This document shows positions 15,354 through 25,111 of a stretch of DNA of 64,000 nt, piece after piece. The translations under genes were made by a program, and so were the position numbers. The notes beneath the pieces are model-generated. The model did not search any database. It saw only the letters and a program-made list of their open reading frames with translations, and was not told the DNA's origin. How positions within the stretch are numbered: position 1 is the first letter of the stretch; each line of letters starts with the position of its first letter. The DNA is from an uncultured Lachnospiraceae bacterium. Its GTDB lineage: Bacteria > Bacillota > Clostridia > Lachnospirales > Lachnospiraceae. The stretch spans positions 1-64,000 of the forward strand of contig CAJUOO010000001.1 in assembly GCA_910588535.1 (NCBI GenBank), given 5' to 3'.

Positions 15354-16439
15354 GTTTGTGCTGGCTTTGGTTTTTGGTTTTGTGAGTTCCTTGATAAGAT
15401 CAATAATGATTCGCACGGCGTCTGTCTGTGTGCTTCGCTCCATAGCTTGCACATATTGTTCACGATTGTTAGATACTTCTTTTATGGCAGAGAGCAGAGC
15501 TTTTCCAGTAAGATTTTCCTCATGAATCACTTTGCTAAATCCTTGTTTTTCAAAGGAGGCCGCATTGAGGATCTGATCGCCCCGGCTTGCTGCCTGAGAA
15601 AGAGGTATCAGAATATTCGGTTTTCTGAGTGCCAGTATCTCGCATATGGCATTCGCCCCGGCTCTGGAAATGATTAGGTCGGAGGCGGCGAATACATCCT
15701 TCAGCGCATCCTCGACATATTCAAATTGTGCATAGCCTTTGGTTGAGGTGAGCGTGGGATCAAGATTGCCCTTTCCACACAGGTGGATGACTTGGTAAGC
15801 AGGAAGAAGCTTGGGTAAAACGGATCGGACAGCCTGATTGATCGCAGCAGAACCTTGACTTCCCCCGATAATACAGATAACAGGCTTATAGCTTGACAGT
15901 CCAGCATATAAAAGACCAGCATTTTTTTGTCCCTGCATCAATTCTTTTCGTATGGGTGATCCAGAGAGCACAGCCTTACCCTGCGGAAGCTGTTTTATTG
16001 TCTCTGGAAAATTACAACAAACCCGGTTGGCACATGGGATGGACAGCTTGTTTGCAAGTCCCGGTGTCATATCAGATTCGTGAATGATTATCGGGATATG
16101 AAAGTGCTTTGCCGCAAAGACGACCGGCACGGACACAAAGCCTCCTTTGGAGAAAATAATGTCTGGCTTGATTTTTTTGATCAGTTTTCTCGCCTCGTGA
16201 CAACCTTTCAGCACGCGAAAAGGGTCGGTGAAGTTTTTTATGTCCAGATAGCGGCGAAGTTTGCCGGAGGATATGCCATAGTAGGGAATCCCCTGTTCTT
16301 CTATCAATTTTCGCTCAATGCCGTTATAGGAGCCAATATAAAAGATCTGGTAGCCTGCCTTTCTTAGTTCCGGCAGAAGGGCAAGATTTGGTGTGACATG
16401 TCCTGCCGTTCCTCCGCCTGTCAGCACAATTCGTTTCAT
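15324..16439 (-). CDS. murG: UDP-GlcNAc:undecaprenyl-pyrophosphoryl-MurNAc-pentapeptide GlcNAc transferase
   Basis: A 371-residue peripheral membrane GT28 enzyme that makes lipid II from lipid I. Family motifs are the N-terminal GGGTAGHVTPNLAL loop, GGFVSVPVV, HESDMTPGLANK, the IGGSQGS loop and the SRAGANAICEILALRKPNILIPL donor site. The lysine-rich last 15 residues are unlike the family core. The final codons encode one half of the terminator hairpin. It lies outside any dcw-like cluster here, after the TSCPD gene on the same strand (27 bp apart). Confidence 0.95.
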   Translation of the reverse strand: MKRIVLTGGGTAGHVTPNLALLPELRKAGYQIFYIGSYNGIERKLIEEQGIPYYGISSGKLRRYLDIKNFTDPFRVLKGCHEARKLIKKIKPDIIFSKGGFVSVPVVFAAKHFHIPIIIHESDMTPGLANKLSIPCANRVCCNFPETIKQLPQGKAVLSGSPIRKELMQGQKNAGLLYAGLSSYKPVICIIGGSQGSAAINQAVRSVLPKLLPAYQVIHLCGKGNLDPTLTSTKGYAQFEYVEDALKDVFAASDLIISRAGANAICEILALRKPNILIPLSQAASRGDQILNAASFEKQGFSKVIHEENLTGKALLSAIKEVSNNREQYVQAMERSTQTDAVRIIIDLIKELTKPKTKASTNKKNNPESSL

Positions 16440-16466
16440 GATAAACCTCCATGTTGGAGCATTTTT

Positions 16467-16712
16467 TTATTTTTGATCCAGATAGGTTTTTAAGGCATGA
16501 GCAAGCTGATCTGGGCAGGATGTACCCTTAGAACCACAAGGGATGCCTTCCAGACGTCTGATTACGTCGTGGATCTCCATACCTTCGACAAGCTGTGCCA
16601 CTCCCTTGGTATTGCCAGCGCATCCACCGACAAATTCAACGGATTTTAAAATATTGTCTTCTACCTCAAAATGAATCTCTCTGGAACATGTTCCTGTTGT
16701 CTTATAGTTCAT
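16467..16712 (-). CDS. TSCPD domain protein
   Basis: An 81-residue protein with the C-terminal TSCPDQLAHAL signature, a CAGNTKG turn and a conserved CGSKG. These small proteins resemble the C-terminal domain of adenosylcobalamin-dependent ribonucleotide reductases and related TIGR03905 proteins; their function alone is unclear. The start is the ATG at 16712 (AAAGGAG eight bases upstream). A GTG three codons earlier directly abuts that site. Confidence 0.83.
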   Translation of the reverse strand: MNYKTTGTCSREIHFEVEDNILKSVEFVGGCAGNTKGVAQLVEGMEIHDVIRRLEGIPCGSKGTSCPDQLAHALKTYLDQK

Positions 16713-16883
16713 TATATTCACTCCTTTGAAAATTATAGTATAGATGAAATAAAATTTATTTTATCATAAAAATTGTGGAGTGTCTATAGAAGAAATCATT
16801 AGATATAGAGACGCTTTGGGAAAACGAACAGAGCTTGGTATACTTTTTTCTTTGAGGGTATTTTTTATAATATTTGTAGATAA

Positions 16884-16917
16884 TTTGTAACGAATGTAGG
16901 AAAAGAATGATATATAC
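16884..16917 (+). promoter_or_regulatory. Possible ECF-type promoter of the sigma factor gene
   Basis: TTTGTAACG at 16884-16892 resembles the -35 box (TGTAAC/TGAAAC) used by several Firmicutes ECF sigma factors. An AT-rich ATGATATATA follows at 16908-16917, shortly before the sigma gene. Autoregulation would be usual, but the -10 match is poor, so this is tentative. Confidence 0.3.
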
Positions 16918-16940
16918 TTAGAAAGTGAAGGAGGGGATTC

Positions 16941-17423
16941 ATGGATGAGTTGTATAGAGAGTATGCCAAGGTGGTGTATCGGTTTGTTTTTACACTATGT
17001 GGGAATCAGCATATTGCGGAGGATTTGACACAGGAGACTTTTCTACAGGCATATAAGTCAATAGAGAGCTATAATGGGACATGCAAGATGTCTGTCTGGC
17101 TGTGCCAGATTGCCAAGCATCTCTGGTATCAGTATCTGCAGAAAAACAGGCGGGAGATTGTGACAGATATCAGGGATGAGTATTATGGGGCGATGGAGAA
17201 TAGCACAGAATCAGAGGTGTTTTCTCATTATGGAATGAAGGAGATCTTAAAGGGGATGCAAAGACTTCCAGTGCAGATGAGGGAGGTGATGTATCTGCGT
17301 TTGACAGGAGATTTGTCTTACAAGGAGATAGGAGAGATTTTAGGACGCAGTGAAAATTGGGCGAGGGTTAATTATTATCGGGGCAAGGAATTGTTGTGGA
17401 GGGAGCTGAGAGAGAATGAGTGA
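16941..17423 (+). CDS. ECF-type RNA polymerase sigma factor
   Basis: A 160-residue sigma-70 family protein with region 2 (residues about 8-75; DLTQETFLQAYKSIESYNG is typical of 2.2-2.4) and region 4 (residues about 100-155; YLRLTGDLSYKEIGEILGRSENWARV helix-turn-helix). It lacks regions 1 and 3. It is translationally coupled to the anti-sigma gene by an 8-bp overlap. The next gene downstream is the giant pectate lyase, a plausible target. Confidence 0.92.
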   Translation: MDELYREYAKVVYRFVFTLCGNQHIAEDLTQETFLQAYKSIESYNGTCKMSVWLCQIAKHLWYQYLQKNRREIVTDIRDEYYGAMENSTESEVFSHYGMKEILKGMQRLPVQMREVMYLRLTGDLSYKEIGEILGRSENWARVNYYRGKELLWRELRENE

Positions 17424-18231
17424 GATAGGTTGTGAAATTATTAGAGACTTGTTGCCTTCTTATGTGGATGGTGTTTGCTCTGTACAGACAGTGGAGCTTG
17501 TGGAGAGACATCTTGAGGATTGTACAGAGTGCAGGGAAATGGCAGAGCGCATGAAGTCTGTTGATATGAGGTATGGTTTAAAGGAGGATAGTATTGACAT
17601 AGAATGTATTAATTATATGAAGAAACTGAAACGGCATATTTTGAGTAAAAGTTTATTTAGCTTTAGTATTTTATTTCTGGTGGTAGTGATTGGAATGGTG
17701 ATGGTGCTATATAGGAGCGGTAGCGTAAGTGTGTATTGGTATTATTTTTCGGGTCCAATCTTGCTGACAGCAGCATACTTTTTGTTGGCAGATCATACAG
17801 TGGAGAGCAAAGTGGCTAGATGGAAGTTCTGGATGGGGGTAATTGGAGGAGTCGGTATTGTTTATATGGGATGTTTGGAGAATTGGATGCTTCGTGTTAT
17901 GGGGACAGGAAGATATCCAAGTGGGATCGAGCAGTCTGCTCTGGGACCATTTGTCTATGGTCAGCTTGTGACGATTGCACTTTTGTGTGTGGCTGTGTTT
18001 ATCGCGGCGATATATATGAGTGTAAAGACAGGGAATTGCTGTAGTTTTGCGCTGGTGCTTAGCTGTATAGGGGGATGTGCAGCGTTGACTTTTATTTCAT
18101 TATTGAAGAGGATGGATGAGCAGGAGAGTTTTTTGGGGCTGAGAAATCATGTGCTGGGTATCCTGTTGTTGGAGGGAATAGTTTTTTGTTTTCTTTTTTG
18201 GAGGCTTGAGAGAAGAAAGAGAAGAAGTTAA
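17416..18231 (+). CDS. Zinc-finger (zf-HC2) membrane anti-sigma factor
   Basis: A 271-residue protein. Residues 1-45 form the anti-sigma zinc finger, with Cys and His in HLEDCTECREM. A short linker follows, then about six transmembrane helices from residue 80 to 265. It would hold the sigma factor encoded just upstream at the membrane until released. The multi-pass membrane part is longer than in RsiW-like single-pass proteins, so the signal may be sensed inside the membrane. The gene is followed by a hairpin terminator. Confidence 0.88.
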   Translation: MSEIGCEIIRDLLPSYVDGVCSVQTVELVERHLEDCTECREMAERMKSVDMRYGLKEDSIDIECINYMKKLKRHILSKSLFSFSILFLVVVIGMVMVLYRSGSVSVYWYYFSGPILLTAAYFLLADHTVESKVARWKFWMGVIGGVGIVYMGCLENWMLRVMGTGRYPSGIEQSALGPFVYGQLVTIALLCVAVFIAAIYMSVKTGNCCSFALVLSCIGGCAALTFISLLKRMDEQESFLGLRNHVLGILLLEGIVFCFLFWRLERRKRRS

Positions 18232-18246
18232 TTGTAGACAGTATTG

Positions 18247-18283
18247 AAGGTACATTTTTCCAGATGGAGAAATGTACCTTTTT
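18247..18283 (+). terminator. Hairpin terminator with the GGTACATTT motif (copy 1)
   Basis: AAGGTACATTT (18247-18257) pairs with AAATGTACCTT (18270-18280) across a 12-nt loop, then TTT. It terminates the sigma/anti-sigma operon. The same stem recurs at 24131-24161 and, in weaker form, at 18360-18386. Confidence 0.7.
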
Positions 18284-18359
18284 GAATTGATTTACAGGGT
18301 ATGAGAGTAAAAAAGGTATGGTAGGATTGTTTCTTGAATAGGATGATATGCTCTGGGGA

Positions 18360-18388
18360 TACATTTTTTGAGGGTCGAGAAATGTACC
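18360..18388 (+). repeat. Imperfect GTACATTT hairpin (copy 2)
   Basis: TACATTT (18360-18366) pairs with AAATGTA (18380-18386). The flanking bases match the other two copies, but only the right half keeps the full GTACC. It lies immediately upstream of the candidate pectate lyase promoter. Confidence 0.5.
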
Positions 18389-18417
18389 TTTACATACTGA
18401 AAATGAGGGGCTAGACT
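18389..18417 (+). promoter_or_regulatory. Candidate SigA-type promoter of the pectate lyase gene
   Basis: TTTACA (18389-18394) and TAGACT (18412-18417) with a 17-bp spacer lie about 55 bp upstream of the start codon. The -10 box is weak (4 of 6), so activation or another sigma factor is possible. Confidence 0.4.
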
Positions 18418-18471
18418 GAAAATATAGTGGTAACATTTCCCATAAGCTTATAAAAAGGAGGAGAGGGTATT

Positions 18472-21400
18472 ATGGTAAAACGAACCATAGGGAAGTTTAA
18501 AAAAGCATTGGCTGCTGCTATGACAGTGGTTATGGTTTGCTCCAGTGCAAATCCGCTGTATGCGGACATGGGCTTCATAAATCAGCCGGGGGGGGGGTAA
18601 ATCGGACAATGTAGTTCTTCAAGAAATTACATTGGAGCTTGATTTGACCGAGGGGCTGAACACTGGGGAAGCTTATATGTATGATATGGTGAGTGTGAGC
18701 AAGGAGATGGGTTATACCAGTGAAGAAGCTACAATGTCAAATGTAGATATGACAGCTTCTGGTTATGTTCAGGGAAAGGCAGGTCCAGTAGAGGAGAACA
18801 TAACAGAAAAAGGCATACGCTTTTCACCAGAATATGATGGAACTCTTGAGGTGGCTGGACAGCTTGAAGCAGGAGAGTCCTTTCAGATTGCACAGATGAC
18901 AGAGGTATCGGCAGTCAGCGGCAGTGCAGTGAAGGTAGTGTTTGATTATAAGAATAACAAGGAAGAGACAGATAATGTCCTGTTTGACAAATTTTCAGTA
19001 AAAGCAGGAGAAACTTATTATATTGGTGCTGAGAAGTCAGATATGAAGGTTTATATGCTCTCTTATACGTTTAAGGGATATTTTGATTCAGGTATTAGTC
19101 TTGCAGATGATGCACGGGCGGCAAAAAGAGAAGAAGTACTTGACTTGACCAGTGGCTTAGAAGTTGGACAGACATATATGAATGGAATGGTCAGTGTAGG
19201 GACAGCATTTACTTACACGCCAGAGAAAAATCCGGTGACTGTCACTAATTCTTCCACAGGTGCGACAGATACAGCTAACGGATATGCTACAAATGGAACG
19301 AATCCTAATATTCAGGATGGAACAGGAGCCTTGATTCGCTTTACTCCTAATACAGATGGAATGGTTCAGGTAGCAGGTCAGCTTGGTGATGGCAAGAAAT
19401 TCTGTATTACTGAAGCAGGAAGCAACACACATAATATTCTTTATACCAATCAGACAGGTGATAAAGAAAATGCTTTATTTGATGAGTATGCTGTGAAGGC
19501 AGGCAAGACTTATTATATCTATGCAGATGGAACAAAAATGCGATTTTACTTGCTAAAATATACTTATCAAGTAGAAGGTACAGATTCTGCCACCAGTAAT
19601 ATACCAGCATTTCCGGGTGCGGAAGGCGGCGGTAAATATATTACAGGAGGAAGAGGAAAGCAAGTTTATACAGTAACGAATTTAACGGATGATGTGAATA
19701 ATCCTGCGGAGGGTTCTCTTCGTTGGGCTTTGAATGAGTCTGTTAATACAGATGGTGGTACGATTGTATTTAATGTGTCAGGAAATATTGAGCTGGCTGG
19801 TTCATTGCGTTTTGATAAGGTTAAGAATGTGACAATTGCAGGTCAGACAGCGCCGGGTGATGGTATTACTGTTTCTGGCTTTGACACAAACCTCAGTAAC
19901 TCAGAGAATGTGATTATCCGCTATATTCGGTTCCGTCCGGGTGCGATTAATGTTCATTCTGGCGGCGATTCCATGGATGCTATGTGGGGACGCGATAATA
20001 AGTATTTTGTGATTGATCATTGTACGTTTAGCTGGAATACAGATGAGTGTCTTTCTCTGTACCGCGGTGAGAATGGAACAGTACAGTGGTGTTTTGTATA
20101 TGAGAGTCTTACATTATCTGGACATTCCAAGGGCAGACATGGGTATGGCGCAATTGCTGGAGGGGATAATGTGACCTTCCATCATAATTTATACGCAAAC
20201 CATACTTCCAGAAATCCTCGTATGGGCGGTGGTTATGCCGGCAAGGCAGATAACAGTCACGTTGCAGTTGTACAATTTAGCAATAATATTATATATAATT
20301 GGGGCTTTAACACAACATATGGCGGAGGACAGACATTTACCAATTTTGTGAATAATTATGAGCTTGCGGGACCGGGCACCAGAGATCAGGTAAGGCATTG
20401 GGTTATCAATCCCGGAGAGACAGGAAAGCTGGGCGGCTTTTATATTAATGGAAATTACAGAAATGGTGAGCTGACTCCATTGCTCACAATGGATAATATC
20501 GCTGAATACGGAAAATTTGGCGGAAATGAGAGTGGCGCAACCATGACGACTCTGGCTGACAAGGCTTATACATCGGCGGACAGCGTTGGGCCGAACAATG
20601 GAATTGTAAATAAAGGCTTTGACGAATTTCTGGTAGATCAGGTTCAACCAGCACAGGGGATCTTCGATGAGATCTTAAGTCAGGCAGGAGCGACCTACCC
20701 AAGAAGAGATGCCATTGATGCCAGAGTTGCTGCTGAGGTTGCATCAGGGCTGGGACGTTATGTCAACACAGAATATGAAGTTGGCGGATTTTTGACAGAG
20801 GGTAATAAGATTGTTGAAGATCGTGGAAGTAATTTTGATATCGATGGAGATGGCATTCCCGATGCTTGGGAGACAGCACATAACTTGGATCCTTCAGATC
20901 CTTCGGATGGAAATCAGGTATCTTCTCTGTCCATGTCAGAATGTAAGGTAGACGGTTATACGAATTTGGAGGTATATCTAAATTCACTTGTGGAAATGGA
21001 TCACGTGGCACAGAATCCTACGGCAGAGATTTCTTATCCGGCTAACAATGCGATGATTCAGAAGGGGGAAGCCGTTACTGTCACAGTAAATTCTACAGCA
21101 CATGTAGGGACAGTGGATCATGCAGATTTCTATTATAGCACATTGACAGGAATCACAAAGTTTGGATCAGCAGCGGGCGCTTCTTCCATGAGCTGTGAGC
21201 TGCCTGATTTGCTGGATGGGTCGTATTTTATTTCGGCGAGAGTGTATGATTCAGAAGGAAATGCAACACAGACGACAGCACATGAGGTACATATTAATGT
21301 GAGTGATGCTGAGCTTAAGGCGGAGGGATGGAATTCTCAGAGTATTGGCAATGTGGATGTTGAGGGCTATGGAAATCTGGAGAATGGCGTTCTGACTGTT

Positions 21401-24088
21401 AAAGGCAATGGTAAGCTTGGAAAGGCGGAAGGCAGTATTTCTGGCACAGAGAAAGCGAGCGCAAAAAAGGATGCTTTCCATTATGTGTACAAGGAACTTA
21501 CAGGGGATGTAGAGATAACGGCGAAGCTTGAGTCAATTAGTTCTGTGGACAATCATGCGTTTGCCGGAATTATGGTGCGGGCGGATCTGGACGAGGATGC
21601 AGCATCGGCGGCGCTTGGATTATCATGGACTAAGACAGATGAATCTGTGGGTGTGCCGTGGGGGATGTATCTGACAGGAAGAGATGTCAAGGGAGAAAAC
21701 TTTGATTATATTGGCGAGACGATCGATGACGTCTCCAATGCAGAGAGAGAGGGGATTGTCTTACGGCCTGCTGTTAAGTTTAAGGATGGTGCGACAGAGC
21801 TTGGCTACTGGATGCGTCTTGTGCGCAGTGGCAATAGTTTTACAGCATACTGTTCTGCAGATGGAGTTTCATGGGAGATGATTGGAACCCGCACGGTAGA
21901 GATGCCAGAGACAGTATATGTCGGGTTTGCTGCAGAGAGTAATAGAGTGGCAAACGAGATAGAGCAGGTGAATACAGCTCGTTTTTCGAATGTGAAGATC
22001 AATGCTGATATTTATGATATTACCTATGATCTGGAAAATATCGAGATCGCTGATAGGCCAGAAACCGTGGCAAAAGGAAATGATATAGTTCTTACCTTGA
22101 CCACAACGATGGGATATCGGTTGCCAGAGATGGTTCAAGTGACTATAGGTGATGCAGAGCCTACTGAAATGGCACTTGAGATACTTGATCCGCTTGAGGG
22201 AATTTTGACGATTAAGAATGTGGCTGGACCAGTGACAATCATGGCGAAGGCTATGGTGGATAAAACAGGTGTGGAGCAGGTTATTCCTGAGATTGTGGAA
22301 TTAGAAGGAAATAATTATCTTACTGTCACAGAGGAGAATGGTGCTTTGATCTTAAAGCAGACGGCTGAAAAGGGAAGGATCACTAAGACAGCCGGAAAAG
22401 ATTTGGCGCAGAATGTAAGTTATTATGTATTTCCGAAGACCACGGACGGCGAGACGATGGAGGTTGACATTACCATTCTGGATAGAACAGACAACACCAG
22501 CAAGGATAAGGGATTATTTGTCGGTGTGTTTGAAATAGGGAATGGAGAGGAAGAATTTAGTTCCTTGGGCTTTCGGCATGTATCAGGGACGTCCACAGAG
22601 ATGGGTGGTCTGACAGGCTACTGGACGAAGGGGAATGGTTCTTCTGGTAATGGAGGAAGTAAATCCAATAATGGTATGCCAGCAAATGATATGCATACCA
22701 AACCAAGCTATGAGATTGGAAAGACTTATCATGTAATCTTTGAAAAGACAAAGGACGGCTATAAGGTGACATATCAGGGGACCTACGCGGACGCAGCTTC
22801 AGGAGTATATCCGGCAGGCGCGACTGACAGCCCGAATATGGATTTGTATAAGGTATTTTCTGATAAGCGTCCTGCTGAGACAGATGAGGTACAATATGGC
22901 TTTGCTCTGCTTGGTGTTACGGCAAAGATAGAGAATATGAAACTTATGGATTCAAGAGGAAGAACGATCTATCTGCAGAATGATGGACCAGCAAGCGTGG
23001 AGCCAGAAGCAGATATTACCATAACAATTCCGGCAGATGGATTGTCCAAGGAAGCGATTATGGCAGAACTTCCTGCTACAGTAAATGTAAAATACCTCTC
23101 CGGGACATATAAGCAGATGAATGTGACGTGGGATAGTTCTTCACTGAAGGATGTTTATACGGAGAGTGAAGAAATTGTGCTGGAAGGTAGTGTTGAGGGC
23201 ACAGAAGAATTAAAGGTATCCGTAAAAATAATCTTGACAAAATCTGGATCAGATATACCAGAAGAACCAAGTGAGCCAGACAAGCCAAGTGAACCAGACA
23301 AACCAAATGAACCGGACGATCCGAGTGAGCCAGATGATCCAAGTAAGCCAGACAAACCAAGCGAACCAGATGATCCAAGTAAACCGGAAGAACCAAGTAA
23401 ACCAGATAAGCCAAGTAAACCAAGTACACCGTCATATGATAATGATAGTGATGATGATGACAGCAGCTCTTCAAGTGGTACAGGCACCAGAGAGACAGCT
23501 TCAAAGCTTACCTTTACGGAGAGAAAAAATGCGCAGAATGTACTGGGAACTGGAACAGGAATTGGCAGTGTCCGTGTGACAGGAGAAGGAAAGCTTGTTA
23601 TTGGCACTAATTATGAGGTTGTATTTTGCGAGATGGATGGAACACTGGCAAAAGATAGATGGCAGAAGGTGGAGAGTGATTGGTACTATTTCCAATCTGA
23701 CAGCAAGGCAGCTGGCGGCTGGATTAAGCCGGGTGATCAGTGGTATTATCTGAATAAGCAGAGTAAGATAATGCAGACAGGCTGGCTTTTGACAGAGAAT
23801 AATCAATGGTATCTGCTTGATGATGTCAACGGTAATATGAAGACAGGCTGGCAGTTCAGAGACAATCAGTGGTATCTGCTTGATGATGTTAATGGTGATA
23901 TGAAGACAGGCTGGCAGTTCAGGGATAATCAATGGTATCTGCTTGATGAGATCAATGGTGATATGAAGATTGGCTGGCAGTTTAAGGATGGTAAATGGTA
24001 TTACATGACAGAAAGTGGAGCTATGATGGCGAATGCCATAACACCAGATGGTTATTATGTGGATGCATCTGGTGCGTGGATTCAATAG
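18472..24088 (+). CDS. Giant secreted PL1-type pectate lyase with wall-binding repeats, frameshifted at a G10 tract
   Basis: The ATG at 18472 (GGAGGAG upstream) starts a signal peptide (MVKRTIGKFKKALAAA, helix, NPLYA cleavage), but this frame stops at 18598 after ten G residues. With nine Gs it reads on into the large frame (open from about TTG 18632), giving 1871 residues. Domains, numbered from 18632: two similar N-terminal modules (1-150, 168-310) that may bind carbohydrate; a PL1-like right-handed beta-helix (about 320-700, with FPGAEGGGKY and SRNPRMGGGY); a DIDGDGIPD calcium-type motif; an Ig-like module; a concanavalin-like DUF1349-type module (about 930-1110); further beta modules; a Pro/Glu/Asp/Lys/Ser linker (about 1545-1600); and C-terminal choline-binding-type GW repeats. 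It should cut pectin at the cell surface. As sequenced, export requires slippage or a change in the G tract. Confidence 0.85.
18588..18597 (+). repeat. Homopolymeric G10 tract inside the signal peptide/mature junction
   Basis: Ten consecutive G residues sit about seven codons after the signal peptide cleavage region. Ten Gs put a TAA at 18598-18600. Removing one G joins the signal peptide to the 1818-residue frame. Such a tract is exceptional in this AT-rich window. Confidence 0.9.
23775..23995 (+). repeat. 63-bp tandem repeats coding GW cell-wall-binding motifs
   Basis: About three and a half copies of a 63-bp unit encode a 21-residue motif starting MKTGWQF and containing NQWYLLDDVNGD. Two adjacent copies are almost identical at DNA level, suggesting recent duplication. 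Repeats of this type (CW_1/choline-binding) fix enzymes to wall polymers. Confidence 0.85.
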
Positions 24089-24130
24089 AACGCAGATTCA
24101 CTTAAGCACGAGTATGTGTGTTAGATGGGC

Positions 24131-24173
24131 GGGTACATTTCTTCGTAAGAGGAAATGTACCTTAACATTTTTA
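24131..24173 (+). terminator. Hairpin terminator with the GGTACATTT motif (copy 3)
   Basis: GGTACATTTC (24132-24141) pairs with GAAATGTACC (24152-24161), then a T-rich stretch. It closes the pectate lyase transcript, 45 bp after the stop, and matches the stem that closes the sigma/anti-sigma operon. Confidence 0.7.
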
Positions 24174-24206
24174 AAAGAAAGACAGATGTCAAACAAAGCC
24201 GCACGG

Positions 24207-24235
24207 TTGTTTTTGCATTTTATCTGTGATATGAT
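24207..24235 (+). promoter_or_regulatory. SigA-type promoter of mtnN
   Basis: TTGTTT (24207-24212) and TATGAT (24230-24235) with a 17-bp spacer lie 38 bp before the mtnN start. Confidence 0.6.
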
Positions 24236-24272
24236 GATAGGGAATACTTGATAGAGAGGATGGGCAGAGAAG

Positions 24273-24968
24273 ATGCTTGGAATTATTGGTGCAATGGAAG
24301 AAGAGGTAGCAGGATTAAAGGATAAGATGACTGTATCACGCACGATAAAAAAGGCTTCTATGGAGTTTTGGGAGGGAGTGCTTGAGGGGACATCTGTTGT
24401 GGTCGTGAGATGTGGTGTCGGAAAGGTCAATGCGGCTATCTGTGCGCAGATATTGGCAGATGAGTTCCATGTGACAGCTATTGTAAACACAGGTATTGCA
24501 GGATCGCTGAAAAAGGAGATCAATATCGGAGATATTGTTCTTTCGACAGATGCCCTGCAGCATGATATGGATGCGACAGGTTTTGGCTATTCGTATGGTG
24601 TGATTCCGCAGATGGACAATTCGATTTTTCAGGGGGACGAGAAGCTGCTTACTTTGGCAAAGGAGTGTTGTGAGCAGGTGAATCCTGATATTTCTGTTTT
24701 TTCAGGAAGAGTTGTGAGCGGTGATCAGTTTATCTCTGATAAGGGCAAGAAGGATTGGATAGCACAGCAGTTCCATGGCTTCTGCACAGAGATGGAGGGG
24801 GCAGCGATCGCTCAGACAGCCTACTTGAATCAGATTCCATTCTTGATTATTCGCGCGATCTCCGATAAGGCAGACGACAGTGCACATATGGATTATGCTG
24901 AGTTTGAGCGCAAGGCAATCCAACATTCCGTCAATCTGATGACAGAAATAGCCAGACGTTTGCAGTAA
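24273..24968 (+). CDS. mtnN: 5'-methylthioadenosine/S-adenosylhomocysteine nucleosidase
   Basis: A 231-residue cytosolic hydrolase that removes adenine from MTA and SAH in methionine salvage and methyl recycling. The match to Pfs is close over the full length. The N-terminal IGAMEEEV holds the catalytic Glu near residue 11. NTGIAGSL, SGDQFISD, MEGAAIAQTAY (ribose-binding Glu) and RAISDKAD (catalytic Asp) are all present. It is a single gene between its own promoter and the next gene. Confidence 0.95.
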   Translation: MLGIIGAMEEEVAGLKDKMTVSRTIKKASMEFWEGVLEGTSVVVVRCGVGKVNAAICAQILADEFHVTAIVNTGIAGSLKKEINIGDIVLSTDALQHDMDATGFGYSYGVIPQMDNSIFQGDEKLLTLAKECCEQVNPDISVFSGRVVSGDQFISDKGKKDWIAQQFHGFCTEMEGAAIAQTAYLNQIPFLIIRAISDKADDSAHMDYAEFERKAIQHSVNLMTEIARRLQ

Positions 24969-25111
24969 GTGTCTCAAACAGACATAAATGTAGAAAAAGC
25001 TGGCGAAACATGTCGCACAAAAATTCTCGCAACTATCTTTCCAAATTTTTCCAGTTATGCTAATATAAGGTTGTCATGAGGAATATATTTGGAATAGAAA
25101 GGGGAATTTGT

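Noticed and set aside
23076..23607. Minus-strand and alternate-frame open frames with strikingly regular Leu/Gly/Ser or Asn/Gln repeats
   Set aside because: They are other-frame readings of the repetitive Pro/Glu/Asp/Lys/Ser linker of the pectate lyase.
23775..23995. Possible CRISPR-like array
   Set aside because: The 63-bp units are in-frame protein repeats without unique spacers; they encode GW wall-binding motifs.
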